A DNA stretch of 64,000 nucleotides from Nodosilinea sp. LEGE 06152 (GCF_015207525.1 NZ_JADEWR010000003.1:186255-250254), one strand, 5' to 3'. Positions 8,519 to 17,873 are shown, counted from the first letter of the stretch. The notes: generated by a model not told the origin, from the sequence alone. Program-made: numbers and translations.

Positions 8519-10654
8519 TCATTTAGTTGGGCAGGCTGGAACCCGTTTACAGATAAAGCCCAAAAGCTGAACTTCTGGGTTGCTGATTTGCGGAGCAGGA
8601 TAAAGGGTGAACTCTACCCTAGTTTCACTGGAGTTAGCCTGGGACGCAATCTCCACCGTTTGAGTAGCCGGGATAATTTTCTCAGCAGTTTCGCTCGATA
8701 GCATGATCTGATACCGACCAGGACTGAGAGACACAATCGTTTCTGAGCGATTGTTCAAAACCTCAACCTGCTGAGAATGTTTCCCTTCGATCATCACCTT
8801 AGCTGCCCCTGTAAAGGGATAAGTTTTGCCAGCAACCTGTTCCAGTAGGCAAATCTTTAGTTGCCCGGTGGCTTCAGGGACCATAGTAATGACGGGCGGG
8901 TTTGTAGTCTGAGGAACGGTAACAAATCCGCTGGCCGTGATGAAACCTGGTTTATCAACCTTGACGGCGTAGCGTCCCTGGGGGAGCCGAGCCGTGAAAT
9001 CGCCATTCTGACCTGTATGCACAAACCGTGTACCGTGTGGTGTCTGTATCGTCACCATAGCCTGGTATAACCCTCGACCTTGAGGATCAACTACCTGCCC
9101 TCGAGCTGGCATCATCAGAGCTTCGCGCTGAAGTAAATCAATCCGATGCCTGAACTGCTGAGGAAACAACTTACTATTTAGTTGACCTGTTGGCTGGATG
9201 TCTACAGGCCTCAACTTCGCTGCATCGGCTACTTGCAGCTGAGCGTTTTTTGAAAGATCCATTTGGGAAGGCGAAGACTGGATGGCTTTGGCCACTTTGA
9301 ATTGAGATGCTTGGGCAAGGGCTGGCTGAATAGAATGGCTGCTAATCAGTGGAGCGACCTGCCCCGATGCGACTGCCGATTTGACCCGCAAATTGTAGGC
9401 GGAAGTTGTTTTGTGTTCTAACAAAGCCGAGTTCACCTGTAGGGAATTGACCTGCATAACTTGAGCTGCCAAGATTTCGTTGGGGGTAATGGCATAGGTG
9501 AGCAAATCGGAGCTATCCACCGTTGCAGCCTGAACCGTTGCGACTTTGGCAGTTGCGGCCTGGGCCTGGGCAAAGTGCTTTTGCGAAGTTGGCACTCCTT
9601 TAACAACCACGTTGCGGGCAAGCACCAGACCAAAAACGTAGCCAGGAATCAACTTTTCGGTATTACCGTTTAAGACACCGTCCGAAACGGGCCGTGAGGG
9701 GTTACGCCATTTCCAGTTTTGGTGCTCAAACAGGGCAGGCCACAGCCAGGGACGGGAGCAGGTGACGGTTTGCACTTCTAGGGTGATGGACTCAATTTCA
9801 CTGTCGTCAAGCCCCGCTGCTCCGCCGGGGGAGGAGGTGCCATTGCTCTGCCACTGGGCGATGTCTTCACGGGTCAGTTTGAGGGGAATCCAGTTGTCTT
9901 CCGACAGATGAGATGGCGAAAAGTGGCAACCAACATGGGTAGCATGGGAAATTGGGTCGGCAATTCGCATCAAGGGGATAGCAGCCACCATGTCGCGCAC
10001 AGCCAGGGGAATGCTGTCAATGTCTCGCTCCGCTGCGTCAATAATGCCTTCCGCCGATCGGAAGTTGTGAACTCGATCAATCGCCTCTAGGGCCTCGCGC
10101 TGCTCTTTAACCAGGCTCTCCAGGGCGCTGAGTTCCCCTGCCAAAACCGTTTGCTCTTGAATGCTTTGGGCCCTTTGATGGTTCAGGCGCATAGCCATCA
10201 AGGCGACTTCTTTTTTTTCAAGATCAGCCCGTAGTAGGCAAAATTCCTGGTAGTCGGGTCGCTTAATGATTTGCGGCTCCTCATAAAGCAACGCCTGGGC
10301 CTGATCGTAACGGCGTTGTTCGGCCTCGCCTAGAGGGGGTCTAACAAATTGAACGTTGGCCAAAATTTGTGGGAAACGCTCCGATAAAAAACCTGGGGAA
10401 TCATCTGGGGAAACTACCGTTTCTGAGTTGATCTGAATGCAGTCGACCAGACGAGAGATTTCGACTAAACGGGCTACCGACTCAGGCTGATCTAGGCGAT
10501 CGGCAGCAAGCTTTTGCAAAACCTGGAAATGTTCTTTCCCTAGAACGACCCCTAAGGGCACTTGGGCCACATAGAGATCGTCTCGACGGAACTCTTTAAT
10601 AACGGTCTCTGCCAGCTTAGAGAGCAGTGCTTTGCTGGCCTTTTGAGTAGACAT
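8519..10654 (-). CDS. Large protein with coiled coil and carboxypeptidase-regulatory-like domain; cassette gene 3
   Basis: 711 residues, no signal peptide or membrane segment. A helical N-terminal half includes a likely coiled coil (about 140-195). Residues 290-352 carry an unrecognised block: C-S-RP at 299-302, SDG at 324-326, LIPG at 335-338, VVVKG at 349-353. A linker rich in Ala/Gln/Val (about 360-500) leads to a beta-sandwich of carboxypeptidase-regulatory type (518-580, GQVVDPQGRGL...GRYAVKVDKPGF), a second beta-rich segment, and a final LLGFIC (697-702). The same block and LLGF-x-C ending occur in the next gene upstream. A strong Shine-Dalgarno AAGGAGG precedes the ATG. Function unknown. 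Confidence 0.6.
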   Translation of the reverse strand: MSTQKASKALLSKLAETVIKEFRRDDLYVAQVPLGVVLGKEHFQVLQKLAADRLDQPESVARLVEISRLVDCIQINSETVVSPDDSPGFLSERFPQILANVQFVRPPLGEAEQRRYDQAQALLYEEPQIIKRPDYQEFCLLRADLEKKEVALMAMRLNHQRAQSIQEQTVLAGELSALESLVKEQREALEAIDRVHNFRSAEGIIDAAERDIDSIPLAVRDMVAAIPLMRIADPISHATHVGCHFSPSHLSEDNWIPLKLTREDIAQWQSNGTSSPGGAAGLDDSEIESITLEVQTVTCSRPWLWPALFEHQNWKWRNPSRPVSDGVLNGNTEKLIPGYVFGLVLARNVVVKGVPTSQKHFAQAQAATAKVATVQAATVDSSDLLTYAITPNEILAAQVMQVNSLQVNSALLEHKTTSAYNLRVKSAVASGQVAPLISSHSIQPALAQASQFKVAKAIQSSPSQMDLSKNAQLQVADAAKLRPVDIQPTGQLNSKLFPQQFRHRIDLLQREALMMPARGQVVDPQGRGLYQAMVTIQTPHGTRFVHTGQNGDFTARLPQGRYAVKVDKPGFITASGFVTVPQTTNPPVITMVPEATGQLKICLLEQVAGKTYPFTGAAKVMIEGKHSQQVEVLNNRSETIVSLSPGRYQIMLSSETAEKIIPATQTVEIASQANSSETRVEFTLYPAPQISNPEVQLLGFICKRVPACPTK

Positions 10655-10750
10655 AGGAGCCTCCTTGTAGTGCCTCCATGGGTGAGGTCGGCAGGCCCAG
10701 GACCATTGGGGTTCCCCTGTCCTTGACCCGCCGACATTTGCTTTGTGGGA

Positions 10751-12295
10751 TTAGATCCAATCCTTGACCTTAGGATTGGGATCTGGGCTCTTATCCAAGG
10801 TGTGGCACAGGAAGCCGAGGAGCTGTAGGCCCTCAACTTTCATGCCTTCGCGGGTGAAGCTGTAGTTGTAGTTGCTTTCACCTTCGCGGTTACTATGGCT
10901 ACCGCCCAGGAAGAATGGCCCGTAGGACAATCCGCCTCGACCGCTGACTTCCTGTGCTCTGCGCTCGTATTGGCTGTTATATTCGCCAAAGTTGATACAC
11001 AGATCTTTGATGAAGACGCAGTCGGTGGTAATGGCCGGCATTAACCCGTTGGGAGGGGTTCTGCCATCGGAGAGCAGGGTGTTTTTGTACTCTTCGTTTT
11101 GCTGGTCAAAGCGCCAGAAGCCACTCTTGACAAAGGCCAGGTTGATGGCAGGGCGGTAGATGGTGGCGCGGCACATCTTGAAGCTGAGGCTGAAGGTTTC
11201 GGCGTTCACCTGGCCTTCCCACTTTTTCTTGTCAACGCTGCCGCCACCGCCGATGGTAAAGGGGCCGATGCTCAGGCCGCCACCGCCGCTAGTGCGGCTA
11301 GCGGAGAACTTGTGGTTGCTGTTAAAAGACCCGCTGTTGAAGTAGAACTCAGTCCACCCGGAGTCGGAACGGGCAAATTCAGCGGGGGCTGGGGCCGTAT
11401 AGAGGAAGTTCGCCCCGGAGGAGGGGTTGGTTAACAGGCTGCGGAAGAAGTCTTCCTTGTAACGCTGTTTCAACAGGGCAAAGCTGCGGCCTTCTACGGC
11501 TGCGATCGCAGCATTAATCCGGTCGTAGGTGTCCCGGTAGCCGTTGCTGATCCAGTCATTTTCAGCCGCTCGCACCTTCATTTGCATGAGGGGGGCATTG
11601 ATTGCAAACTGGTGCACGGCCTGCTGGTCTTGACCGGCCAGCGCAGAAATGCGCAGGTTGTTATAAGCTAGGGCTTCGCCATAGTAGGCCAGCATTTTTT
11701 CGCGATACTTCTGCACCAGCGCTGTTTCGCGCGTAACCTCTACGGGTTCGTCGGTCACTAGGTCAACTTCGGTCTTGGTTTCCTGCAACAGCGATCGCCA
11801 GCGCTCAATTTTCTGCTTGGTTGCTTCGTCGGGTTCAACGTTGTAAACCTGTGAAAACTGAAGCGCCATAGCATAGGCATGGGAGATCCGAGTTTCCGGG
11901 TTCCAGACATTGATGCGCCCAGAGTTAACGATGCCGCTGGTGTCGGGCACCAGATCGCAAAGGGCAGAAAAGGTTTCTGCGGCCATATATTTACGGCGGG
12001 CATCGGCAGCCAGGGCAGACGGATCAACCTGGGCTTCTTCATCTTCGGCGTTAGCTTTATCAGGGCCAACAGCTTGATCAAGCTGGTTAGGATCAGCCCC
12101 ACGCCGAACAACTCCCCCAAACCCCTCCAGGGCATAGTTAAAAAAGTCTTGGGTCAGGGGATAACCTGGGCTACAAAATGCCAAGTAGTGATCATCACTT
12201 TTAGGAATGGCTTTACCATCACCGTTTAACAGCACATCACTGATTTTTCCCAGCACTGAATTCATCACTACTTCAGGTTCAACATTCTTAGGCAT
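10751..12295 (-). CDS. Large protein with duplicated glycine-rich motif; cassette gene 2
   Basis: 514 residues, no signal peptide. A mainly helical first part (about 95-290) is followed by a beta-rich part with two related glycine-rich stretches: GGLSIGPFTIGG (339-350) and GGLSYGPFFLGG (454-465). Residues 368-431 hold a block seen also in the 711-residue protein (CRA...YRP, SDG at 409-411, LMP, VFIKD), and LLGFLC lies at 492-497 near the C-terminus. I recognise no family. An AAGGA ribosome site precedes the start. It sits 96 bp upstream of the 711-residue gene and 68 bp downstream of the CHAP gene, all on the minus strand. Confidence 0.6.
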   Translation of the reverse strand: MPKNVEPEVVMNSVLGKISDVLLNGDGKAIPKSDDHYLAFCSPGYPLTQDFFNYALEGFGGVVRRGADPNQLDQAVGPDKANAEDEEAQVDPSALAADARRKYMAAETFSALCDLVPDTSGIVNSGRINVWNPETRISHAYAMALQFSQVYNVEPDEATKQKIERWRSLLQETKTEVDLVTDEPVEVTRETALVQKYREKMLAYYGEALAYNNLRISALAGQDQQAVHQFAINAPLMQMKVRAAENDWISNGYRDTYDRINAAIAAVEGRSFALLKQRYKEDFFRSLLTNPSSGANFLYTAPAPAEFARSDSGWTEFYFNSGSFNSNHKFSASRTSGGGGLSIGPFTIGGGGSVDKKKWEGQVNAETFSLSFKMCRATIYRPAINLAFVKSGFWRFDQQNEEYKNTLLSDGRTPPNGLMPAITTDCVFIKDLCINFGEYNSQYERRAQEVSGRGGLSYGPFFLGGSHSNREGESNYNYSFTREGMKVEGLQLLGFLCHTLDKSPDPNPKVKDWI

Positions 12296-12363
12296 GACAA
12301 AAGTCCTTAGTAATTACAAAAATTTCAGGCAAAAACATGAACAAAACGCCTGTGGCTTAGCCT

Positions 12364-13149
12364 CTAGCGAGATAGCAAAATGAAATCCTTGTTGGTATAT
12401 CCACGGGATTGGGAACACACCTCATAGCCTTCCCGTGACCCTTCATCGTTGGTGTTACCTTCAATGGTGTCGAAGAACAATTCATGAGTTTCTTCGACAA
12501 TACCAACGTGAGTCCAATCGGTGCTGGTACGCCGCACCAAAAACAAACTGCCAGGAGGGATCTCCCGATGTCGGGCCTCTGCCTCTGACACAAAGAGCCC
12601 TGCGGCCTTGGCCTGAGCGGCTAGAGAATCACAGGAAAACGAACCCTTAATGGGCATATCCACTTGCAAAGATTCTGTAGCCTGCTGCAATACAAAGGTG
12701 ACAAACCCGGCACACCAGGCCCAGGAGGTACCGTCGTTGCCCTTCATATAGGTTCGCACCCATGGGCCGCGATTTTGGCCGCCAATTTCGCGGGGGTGTT
12801 GGGCTAAATGAGCTCTAGCGTAATCTAGTACCGCTGAGTTTAACGACGTTGATATGGTTAACCGCTGACGCAGGGTTTCCCTTAGGGGTTCAACCAGATG
12901 ATCGAAGGTTTTTTGATTGACTCGACCATTGGCAGGCAAGAACATATCCTCTTGAAAACGACCTACAAGTTCTGCTGTAATTGGGCCGTAATTACCATCA
13001 ATGGCAACGGAATATCCGCGAAGGGTTAACCATTCCTGCACACGACGGGCTAGCAAGCCCCTTGCCCCGACAGAAATATCGCTATCAAGATCGATTTCGT
13101 CCTGAATCCAAGGTGCCAAACCCAAAGTTTGGCCTTCAAAAGTATACAT
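12364..13149 (-). CDS. Peptidoglycan-binding and CHAP-like amidase/endopeptidase; cassette gene 1
   Basis: 261 residues with no signal peptide. A PG-binding-1 domain lies at about 30-90 (VQEWLTLRGYSVAIDGNYG...FQ...). A CHAP/NlpC-like cysteine hydrolase domain follows (about 105-260) with likely catalytic Cys146 in WAWCAGFV, His214 in WTHVGIV, and an acid or amide in IEGNTN (230-234). Such enzymes cut peptidoglycan stem peptides or amide bonds. The missing export signal is odd for a cell-wall enzyme and suggests release by lysis, another secretion route, or action inside a complex. First gene of a three-gene minus-strand unit. Confidence 0.75.
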   Translation of the reverse strand: MYTFEGQTLGLAPWIQDEIDLDSDISVGARGLLARRVQEWLTLRGYSVAIDGNYGPITAELVGRFQEDMFLPANGRVNQKTFDHLVEPLRETLRQRLTISTSLNSAVLDYARAHLAQHPREIGGQNRGPWVRTYMKGNDGTSWAWCAGFVTFVLQQATESLQVDMPIKGSFSCDSLAAQAKAAGLFVSEAEARHREIPPGSLFLVRRTSTDWTHVGIVEETHELFFDTIEGNTNDEGSREGYEVCSQSRGYTNKDFILLSR

Positions 13150-14010
13150 TTTTCGCCATTCCTTAAACGCAAAGTAAGTTATTCAAAACCGTCAAACAAT
13201 GAAGGGCTGACAACGGCTTAGATGAAGAAAATGACGGTCTACCTACGGCAAAAAATAGCCGATTCGACAGCATTTGTTTCAAATAACTTTTATTTTGACC
13301 GAACTGAGACAGCTCCAAAGCCAAAATCAAATCCTGAATAAATCAGCTCAACAGAGCTTTTTCAGGAAAAGTTTCTTGGAGGTAACCCTCGTCTTGCTTG
13401 AGTTGAATTCATCATAGGCGACGAAAATAGTCGCGCCTATTACCCAAACGGGTAATAAGCAATATTGGTGCCGAGACAAGCCGCACCTTTGGTAAATCTC
13501 ATGCGTCAATTTTGCGGTGGGAAGAGCGTCTCGCGCATCAGGTTGACAAGCGATCACTCCCGTGAGTGTGGAACGAGAGGTGACATTAGAATAGGATGAA
13601 GCTTACATCCGTGTCAGCGAGAGCTTTCTCCCCCCTAGTTCCGCTCGTGAAGCGTTATCACAGGCATGAGGTTAGACCATCAACTTCATCAAACGCACCG
13701 ATCGCTACTGGTCTCTCCCCCAGGGCAAGTCACAAAGACAAACTGCTGTTTCCATGGGGACTCAGCAGGCTTGGCAGTGAGCGCAAGCTTGTCGGTACAT
13801 TCGGTGGTTCACCGACGGTGAGCAGCGCTACGCCAAGGCTTTGTGAATTTGGGTTTAAGGCATCTCGGAACGATAATGGGGAAGGGCTACATAGAGTCTT
13901 TGGAGCGCAGTCGGTTTCATTAAAATTCAGAAATAAGGTTTTCCTAGAGGCACGGATCGCGGTATTCTGCTGAGTTCGCCATTAATTCAAGCCCTATTGT
14001 GTTTTAGGCC
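13150..14010. other. Intergenic region with a degenerate transposase-like stretch
   Basis: No intact gene is accepted. It holds the upstream region of the CHAP gene. Around 13740-13870 on the plus strand, a frame with stops reads TQQAWQ and RWFTDGEQRYAKAL, which recalls a cyanobacterial transposase; it is broken by several stops within 45 codons. A 125-codon open frame over 13596-13973 in another phase has no family features. Confidence 0.35.
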
Positions 14011-14289
14011 ATGCCTGCAAAAGGTGAAATCAACATCACGGTTAAATTTAGCGGTATCCCAATAGCCACTGCTGCTCCTGGTGGAAATACCAGAATCGAA
14101 GTGTATTGTGATGGCTACACTGTCCTGGCCAATATCAAGACCAAAACATTCAAACGCTTTATTGAGATGGCTATGGAGTATGACTACTGGGAAGGCGTCG
14201 TGAGCGGCAAACTTCACCACATTCAAGGCCATCAGCTAATCCTTAGCCACGCTGGTCTCCATTGCCGTGAAAGGAAACCAGGCGGCTAG
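14011..14289 (+). CDS. Small protein, FinO-like cyanobacterial family (tentative)
   Basis: A 92-residue protein starting MPAKGEINITVKFSGIP, with IEVYCDGYTVLANIKTKTFKRF in the middle and ending in RERKPGG. The plan of a beta-rich start, a CDG turn, a T-K-x-F/W-K-x-F helix and a closing ERKP resembles short cyanobacterial proteins annotated as FinO-like. Whether they bind RNA is not established by the sequence. It stands alone, convergent with the ketolase gene. Low GC compared with neighbours. Confidence 0.5.
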   Translation: MPAKGEINITVKFSGIPIATAAPGGNTRIEVYCDGYTVLANIKTKTFKRFIEMAMEYDYWEGVVSGKLHHIQGHQLILSHAGLHCRERKPGG

Positions 14290-14358
14290 GGGAATCGCAA
14301 GCGACGGGCTAAATAGTCCCATGCACTAGTCAATGAGGTTGCTATATCCGGCGGAACG

Positions 14359-15111
14359 TCATGCTTTGCCGTCTTTATAAGCTTGAGGCAACTGGTACCA
14401 GGGTAAATGAGGATTTAGATGATGCTCTCGGTGATACCCAAAATGGTAGCAAGCAATAAGCGACCAGAAAACTGGTAGATGAATGCTTTTAATATCTTGA
14501 CCATATTCAGGTGCGTTGTCGCGTTGCCGATGGGGAAGGAAGATGCCGAAGGTGAACAACTGTAATGAACTGAGCACCATGGGAATAATCCAAAAAAGAA
14601 TCAGATTAGTCGCTGGAATGCCGCAAACCATCAAGGCACCGAAAATCAAACTAATGCCAATTAGCGACACCCAAATCTGCCCACCCGTCTGGTAAGTTTT
14701 CATAAACTGGATGTACCAGAGCCAGAATTCCCCCATACCTACATCATGATGGTCAGGATCTTGTTCGGTCGCGGGAAAGCGATGGTGGAGTCGGTGGTTC
14801 TTAGCCAGTAGCTGATAGGGTAATAGTGCGTATAGCCACGAGGTCACATAACCGAATGCGTCGTTCAGCCTATGAAAACCAGAAATATTTCTGTGAATGG
14901 CTTCGTGGGTAACGATGAATAAACCAGTGTGTAAAAATGTTCTGACCAGAATTGCCCAGAGCCAACAAAACAAGGGAGTTTGAGCATCGAATAGGGTAAA
15001 GGTACCCGCTAAACTGACAAGCCACATCAATCCGATTAAGCCAGCCCAGTACAGACTCAACTGAGATTGGCTAAAGCTTTTGAAGGGGTGTGATGGTGAT
15101 TGACTGACCAT
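14359..15111 (-). CDS. crtW: Beta-carotene ketolase, CrtW type
   Basis: A 250-residue membrane di-iron enzyme of the fatty-acid-hydroxylase/desaturase superfamily, expected to add 4-keto groups to beta-ionone rings (echinenone, canthaxanthin). Histidine boxes: HEAIH (69-73), HRLHH (106-110) followed by DPDHHD, and HFGYHREHH (223-231), each in the CrtW spacing. FGIFLPHR (188-195) and the PWYQLP end are also CrtW-like. Four hydrophobic segments flank the boxes. It appears intact although its neighbours are decayed. A related desaturase is the alternative. Confidence 0.75.
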   Translation of the reverse strand: MVSQSPSHPFKSFSQSQLSLYWAGLIGLMWLVSLAGTFTLFDAQTPLFCWLWAILVRTFLHTGLFIVTHEAIHRNISGFHRLNDAFGYVTSWLYALLPYQLLAKNHRLHHRFPATEQDPDHHDVGMGEFWLWYIQFMKTYQTGGQIWVSLIGISLIFGALMVCGIPATNLILFWIIPMVLSSLQLFTFGIFLPHRQRDNAPEYGQDIKSIHLPVFWSLIACYHFGYHREHHLNPHLPWYQLPQAYKDGKA

Positions 15112-15600
15112 ATCTAATCATGTTTCCAATCTGAACAAGCTAGTCTTCTGTAAGTACTGCCGAAGCGATATCAACATCTCTGCTAAAACCCCAGGCCTCT
15201 TTCAGAAGTTCACGGGAAGTGGTGACTGGTTCAGCATGATCTCTCACAGTTAAATAAGGAGAGGCTAATCATCTGCTTAAGAGAGGTGTTGAACCCAAGT
15301 TTCAAAAGCTTGAAACTCAAACTTCTGCTCTAAAGACAGTTGATCACGAATACCCACGGGTGACATTCCCTTAGCTATTGCTAGTAACGCTACGTTAGTT
15401 AATGTAACGTTTCGTTGAAGGCATTACATTAATCTCCTTCTTCCGTGGTACTCATCCTGAAAACACACCGTTCTAGATTGGTGTGCTCTGCCACAACAGC
15501 GAATCATCCGCCTAGCCGTAACGCTTGTAATCTAATGAATCTGGCTACTACGGATAAGGCAACGGAGGGTAGGTGAGGAAAGAATGCGTGTTTGGCCTGC
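15112..15600. other. Intergenic, remnant DNA
   Basis: Apart from the NblA-like remnant, nothing is supported. It contains the upstream region of the ketolase gene and the missing front part of the TonB-receptor pseudogene, which cannot be traced left of about 15600. Confidence 0.4.
15277..15366 (-). pseudogene. NblA-like N-terminal remnant
   Basis: A 29-codon frame ends with LSLEQKFEFQAFETWVQHLS and then a stop. NblA proteins, small adaptors for phycobilisome degradation, carry LSLEQQF-x-x-x-x-FETQVQ-x-x-S at the same place and then a helical continuation. Here the continuation is missing: stops follow in this frame, although another frame further on reads ELLKEAWGF, which could be the tail. 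Seen: the 20-residue match and the stop. Inferred: a decayed nblA copy. Confidence 0.45.
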
Positions 15601-16731
15601 AAGAAGGTGCTGCGGGCCGATGTGTCGTTAGATAACTACCGGGAAGGGGTGTCGCTACAGACCAATGTGGTGGGCGAGTTTGAGACTGGCCCACACTCTG
15701 CTAGCGGGAGTCGATCTGAGCCAGTTTAGTGCCAGCTTGTTTACCGGCGGCAACCCGTTTGCGCCGCTGCCGCTGAACATTTTCAACCCGGTCTACAACG
15801 CCTTCCCACGTAACCCAGCGCCGCAGATTCCCCTGGTGAATGAGTTTTATTCGCACCCGCACCCTGGGGCTCTATCTGCAAGATCAGGTGCAGTTTGGCG
15901 AGGCGCTGACCCTTGGTGGCAGGTCAGCGCTACGACCTAATTGACCAGGCGATCGCAGCCACCGCCTCGCGCCCCTCAGACCCAGCAGGCAATTCTGCCC
16001 AAAACCTCAGCGCCCTCAGCCCACGGCTGGGGCTGGTCTATCAACTGATCCCGGAACTGGCTCTCTACGGCAGCTATGCCCAGTCCTTTGTACCCAGCCT
16101 GTCTGTGGGCGTCGATGGCGACTTTCTAGAACCCGAAACATCGGGCGGGTTTGAGGTGGGGGCCAAGGCCGAATTTTTGGACGGCAATTTGTTTGCCACC
16201 CTGGCCTTTTTCGACATCACCAAACGCAACGTGGCCACGGTGGCCGACCCACTCACCGGAGCCTCAATTGCCACTGGAGCCCAGCGCAGCCAGGGCGTTG
16301 AACTAGACGTGCAGGGTGAAATTTTTCCAGGCTGGAACGTGATTGGCTTCTACGCCTACACCAACGCCCGCATCACCGAAGACAACGTGATTCCGGTGGG
16401 AAATCGCCTGTCTAATGCCCCTCAGCACAGCGCTGGACTGTGGACAACCTACCAAATTCAGGACGGAAGTTTGCAGGGGCTAGGGTTTGGGCTGGGGGTT
16501 AACTACGTCAGCAACCGCTTTGGCAACCTCGATAACGACTTCGAGATTGGCAACTATTTCATTACCAATACCGCCCTGTTCTATCGCCGTCCCAACTGGC
16601 AACTGGCTCTCAATATCAACAACTTATTTGATGCCAACTACATCAGCAGCACCAGCGGCTCTGACCGCAATACCGGCATTCGACCAGGGGAACCGCGATC
16701 GATTGTGGGGTCTGTTTCGGTGAACTTCTAA
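15601..16731 (+). pseudogene. TonB-dependent siderophore receptor, C-terminal half, multiple frameshifts
   Basis: The right part is a clear outer-membrane siderophore receptor beta-barrel: YDLIDQ, LSPRLGLVYQL, LYGSYAQSF, GFEVGAKAEF, FFDITKRNV, QGVELDVQGE, NLFDANY, and a final GSVSVNF ending in aromatic Phe. To the left the same protein continues in other frames: DVSLDNYREGVSLQTNVVGEF (15619 on), then HTLLAGVDLSQF after a shift near 15690, then TRTLGLYLQDQVQFGEALTL after a shift near 15845, then GQRYDLID after a shift near 15920. The plug and N-terminal signal are absent. Non-functional unless repaired. Confidence 0.8.
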
Positions 16732-16830
16732 GCCGTAGGGTGGGCAATGCCCACCACAGCCCACCATCGGGGAGTGTGTTTCCTAGCTGTGCCTTGACCT
16801 CTTTGAATTTTGAACCAGCAGACTAATGGG

Positions 16831-17861
16831 ATGGCGCGTATGGGTTTACTAAACCGGCGATGGCTGGCGGTGGCGTTGATGCTCTGGGGTGTAGCCGCCT
16901 GTCAAAGCCCTGGGGGCAATGGCGCGAGCGATTCTGAGATACCCTCTACCGCCTGCCGCCCCGTGCCCCACGCTGCTGGGGAAACCGAGATCTGCGGCAC
17001 CCCCCAGCTGGTGGCCGTGCTGGGGCCTAACCTGCTGGAGCTGCTGCTGGTGCTGGGGGGCCAGCCTGTGGCCTTTGGCGACCACATTCTGTTCCACGCC
17101 CAAGACTACACCGACCCGGCAACGCAAATTCCCTACCAGGGCGATCGCATTACGACCCAGCCCATCAACCTGGGGTCAGACTTCACGCCCAACCTGGAGG
17201 CCCTGCTCAGAAGCCAGCCCGATTTGATCTTGGCACCCCCTACTTGCCCCCCGAACAGCAGGTCGCCCTGGCTAAGATAGCGCCCACCCTGCTGCTCGAC
17301 TGGTTCGAGACCGAGACTAACCTGAGCGCGATCGCCGCCGCCCTAGACAAACCCGCTGCCGCCGAGGCGGCCCTGGCCGATCTAAACCAGACTGTGGCAG
17401 CCGCCCGCCAGACCTTTGCCCCGCTGGTGGCCCAATCACCCCAGGTGTTGATGCTCTCTTCCACCGATCTCAAAGAAATTCGCCTGTTCACCAGCCAGGA
17501 AAACTACTGCGCTGAACTGATAGAAACCCTGGGTTTTGAGTCTATGGCCCGTCCGGGGCAGGAAGCTGCTCCCCTATCGGTGGAGGCGCTGCCCCAGTTT
17601 CAGGACGCTGATCTGGCCCTGCTGTTTGGGGTCAACTGGGCGGTGCTGGGCCAGCCCACCGACGGCGAGCGGTTTGAGCAGCACCAGCTGGGGCCGTTGC
17701 AGCGGGCCTGGCAGGGTAGTGCGATCGCCCAATCTTTGCCGGTGAGCCAGGCCGAGCAGGTCTACTTTTTGCCCGCCTACCTGTGTCTGGGGCTGCCCGG
17801 CCCCATCGGCACCGAGCTGTACCTGAACGAACTGAAGCGGCAGCTGTTGCCCCCCGAGTGA
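16831..17861 (+). pseudogene. Iron-siderophore ABC substrate-binding lipoprotein (FecB-like), frameshifted
   Basis: The first part (16831-17230) has a lipoprotein signal (MLWGVAAC) and the start of a FecB/BtuF-type fold with LGPNLLELLLVLGGQPVA and NLEALLRSQPDLIL. The second part (from about 17232 in another frame) continues PYLPPEQQVALAKIAPTLLLDW to the end KRQLLPPE. Joining them needs one extra base near 17234 (TTGGCACC where TTGGGCACC would restore DLILGTPYLPP). It is therefore a one-base frameshift of an otherwise full-length gene. A sequencing error cannot be excluded. Confidence 0.75.
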
Positions 17862-17873
17862 GCCTTACCGCTA

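Noticed and set aside
13596-13973. 125-codon plus-strand open frame
   Set aside because: Composition is unlike a protein family, no ribosome site is seen, and the transposase-like reading lies in another frame.
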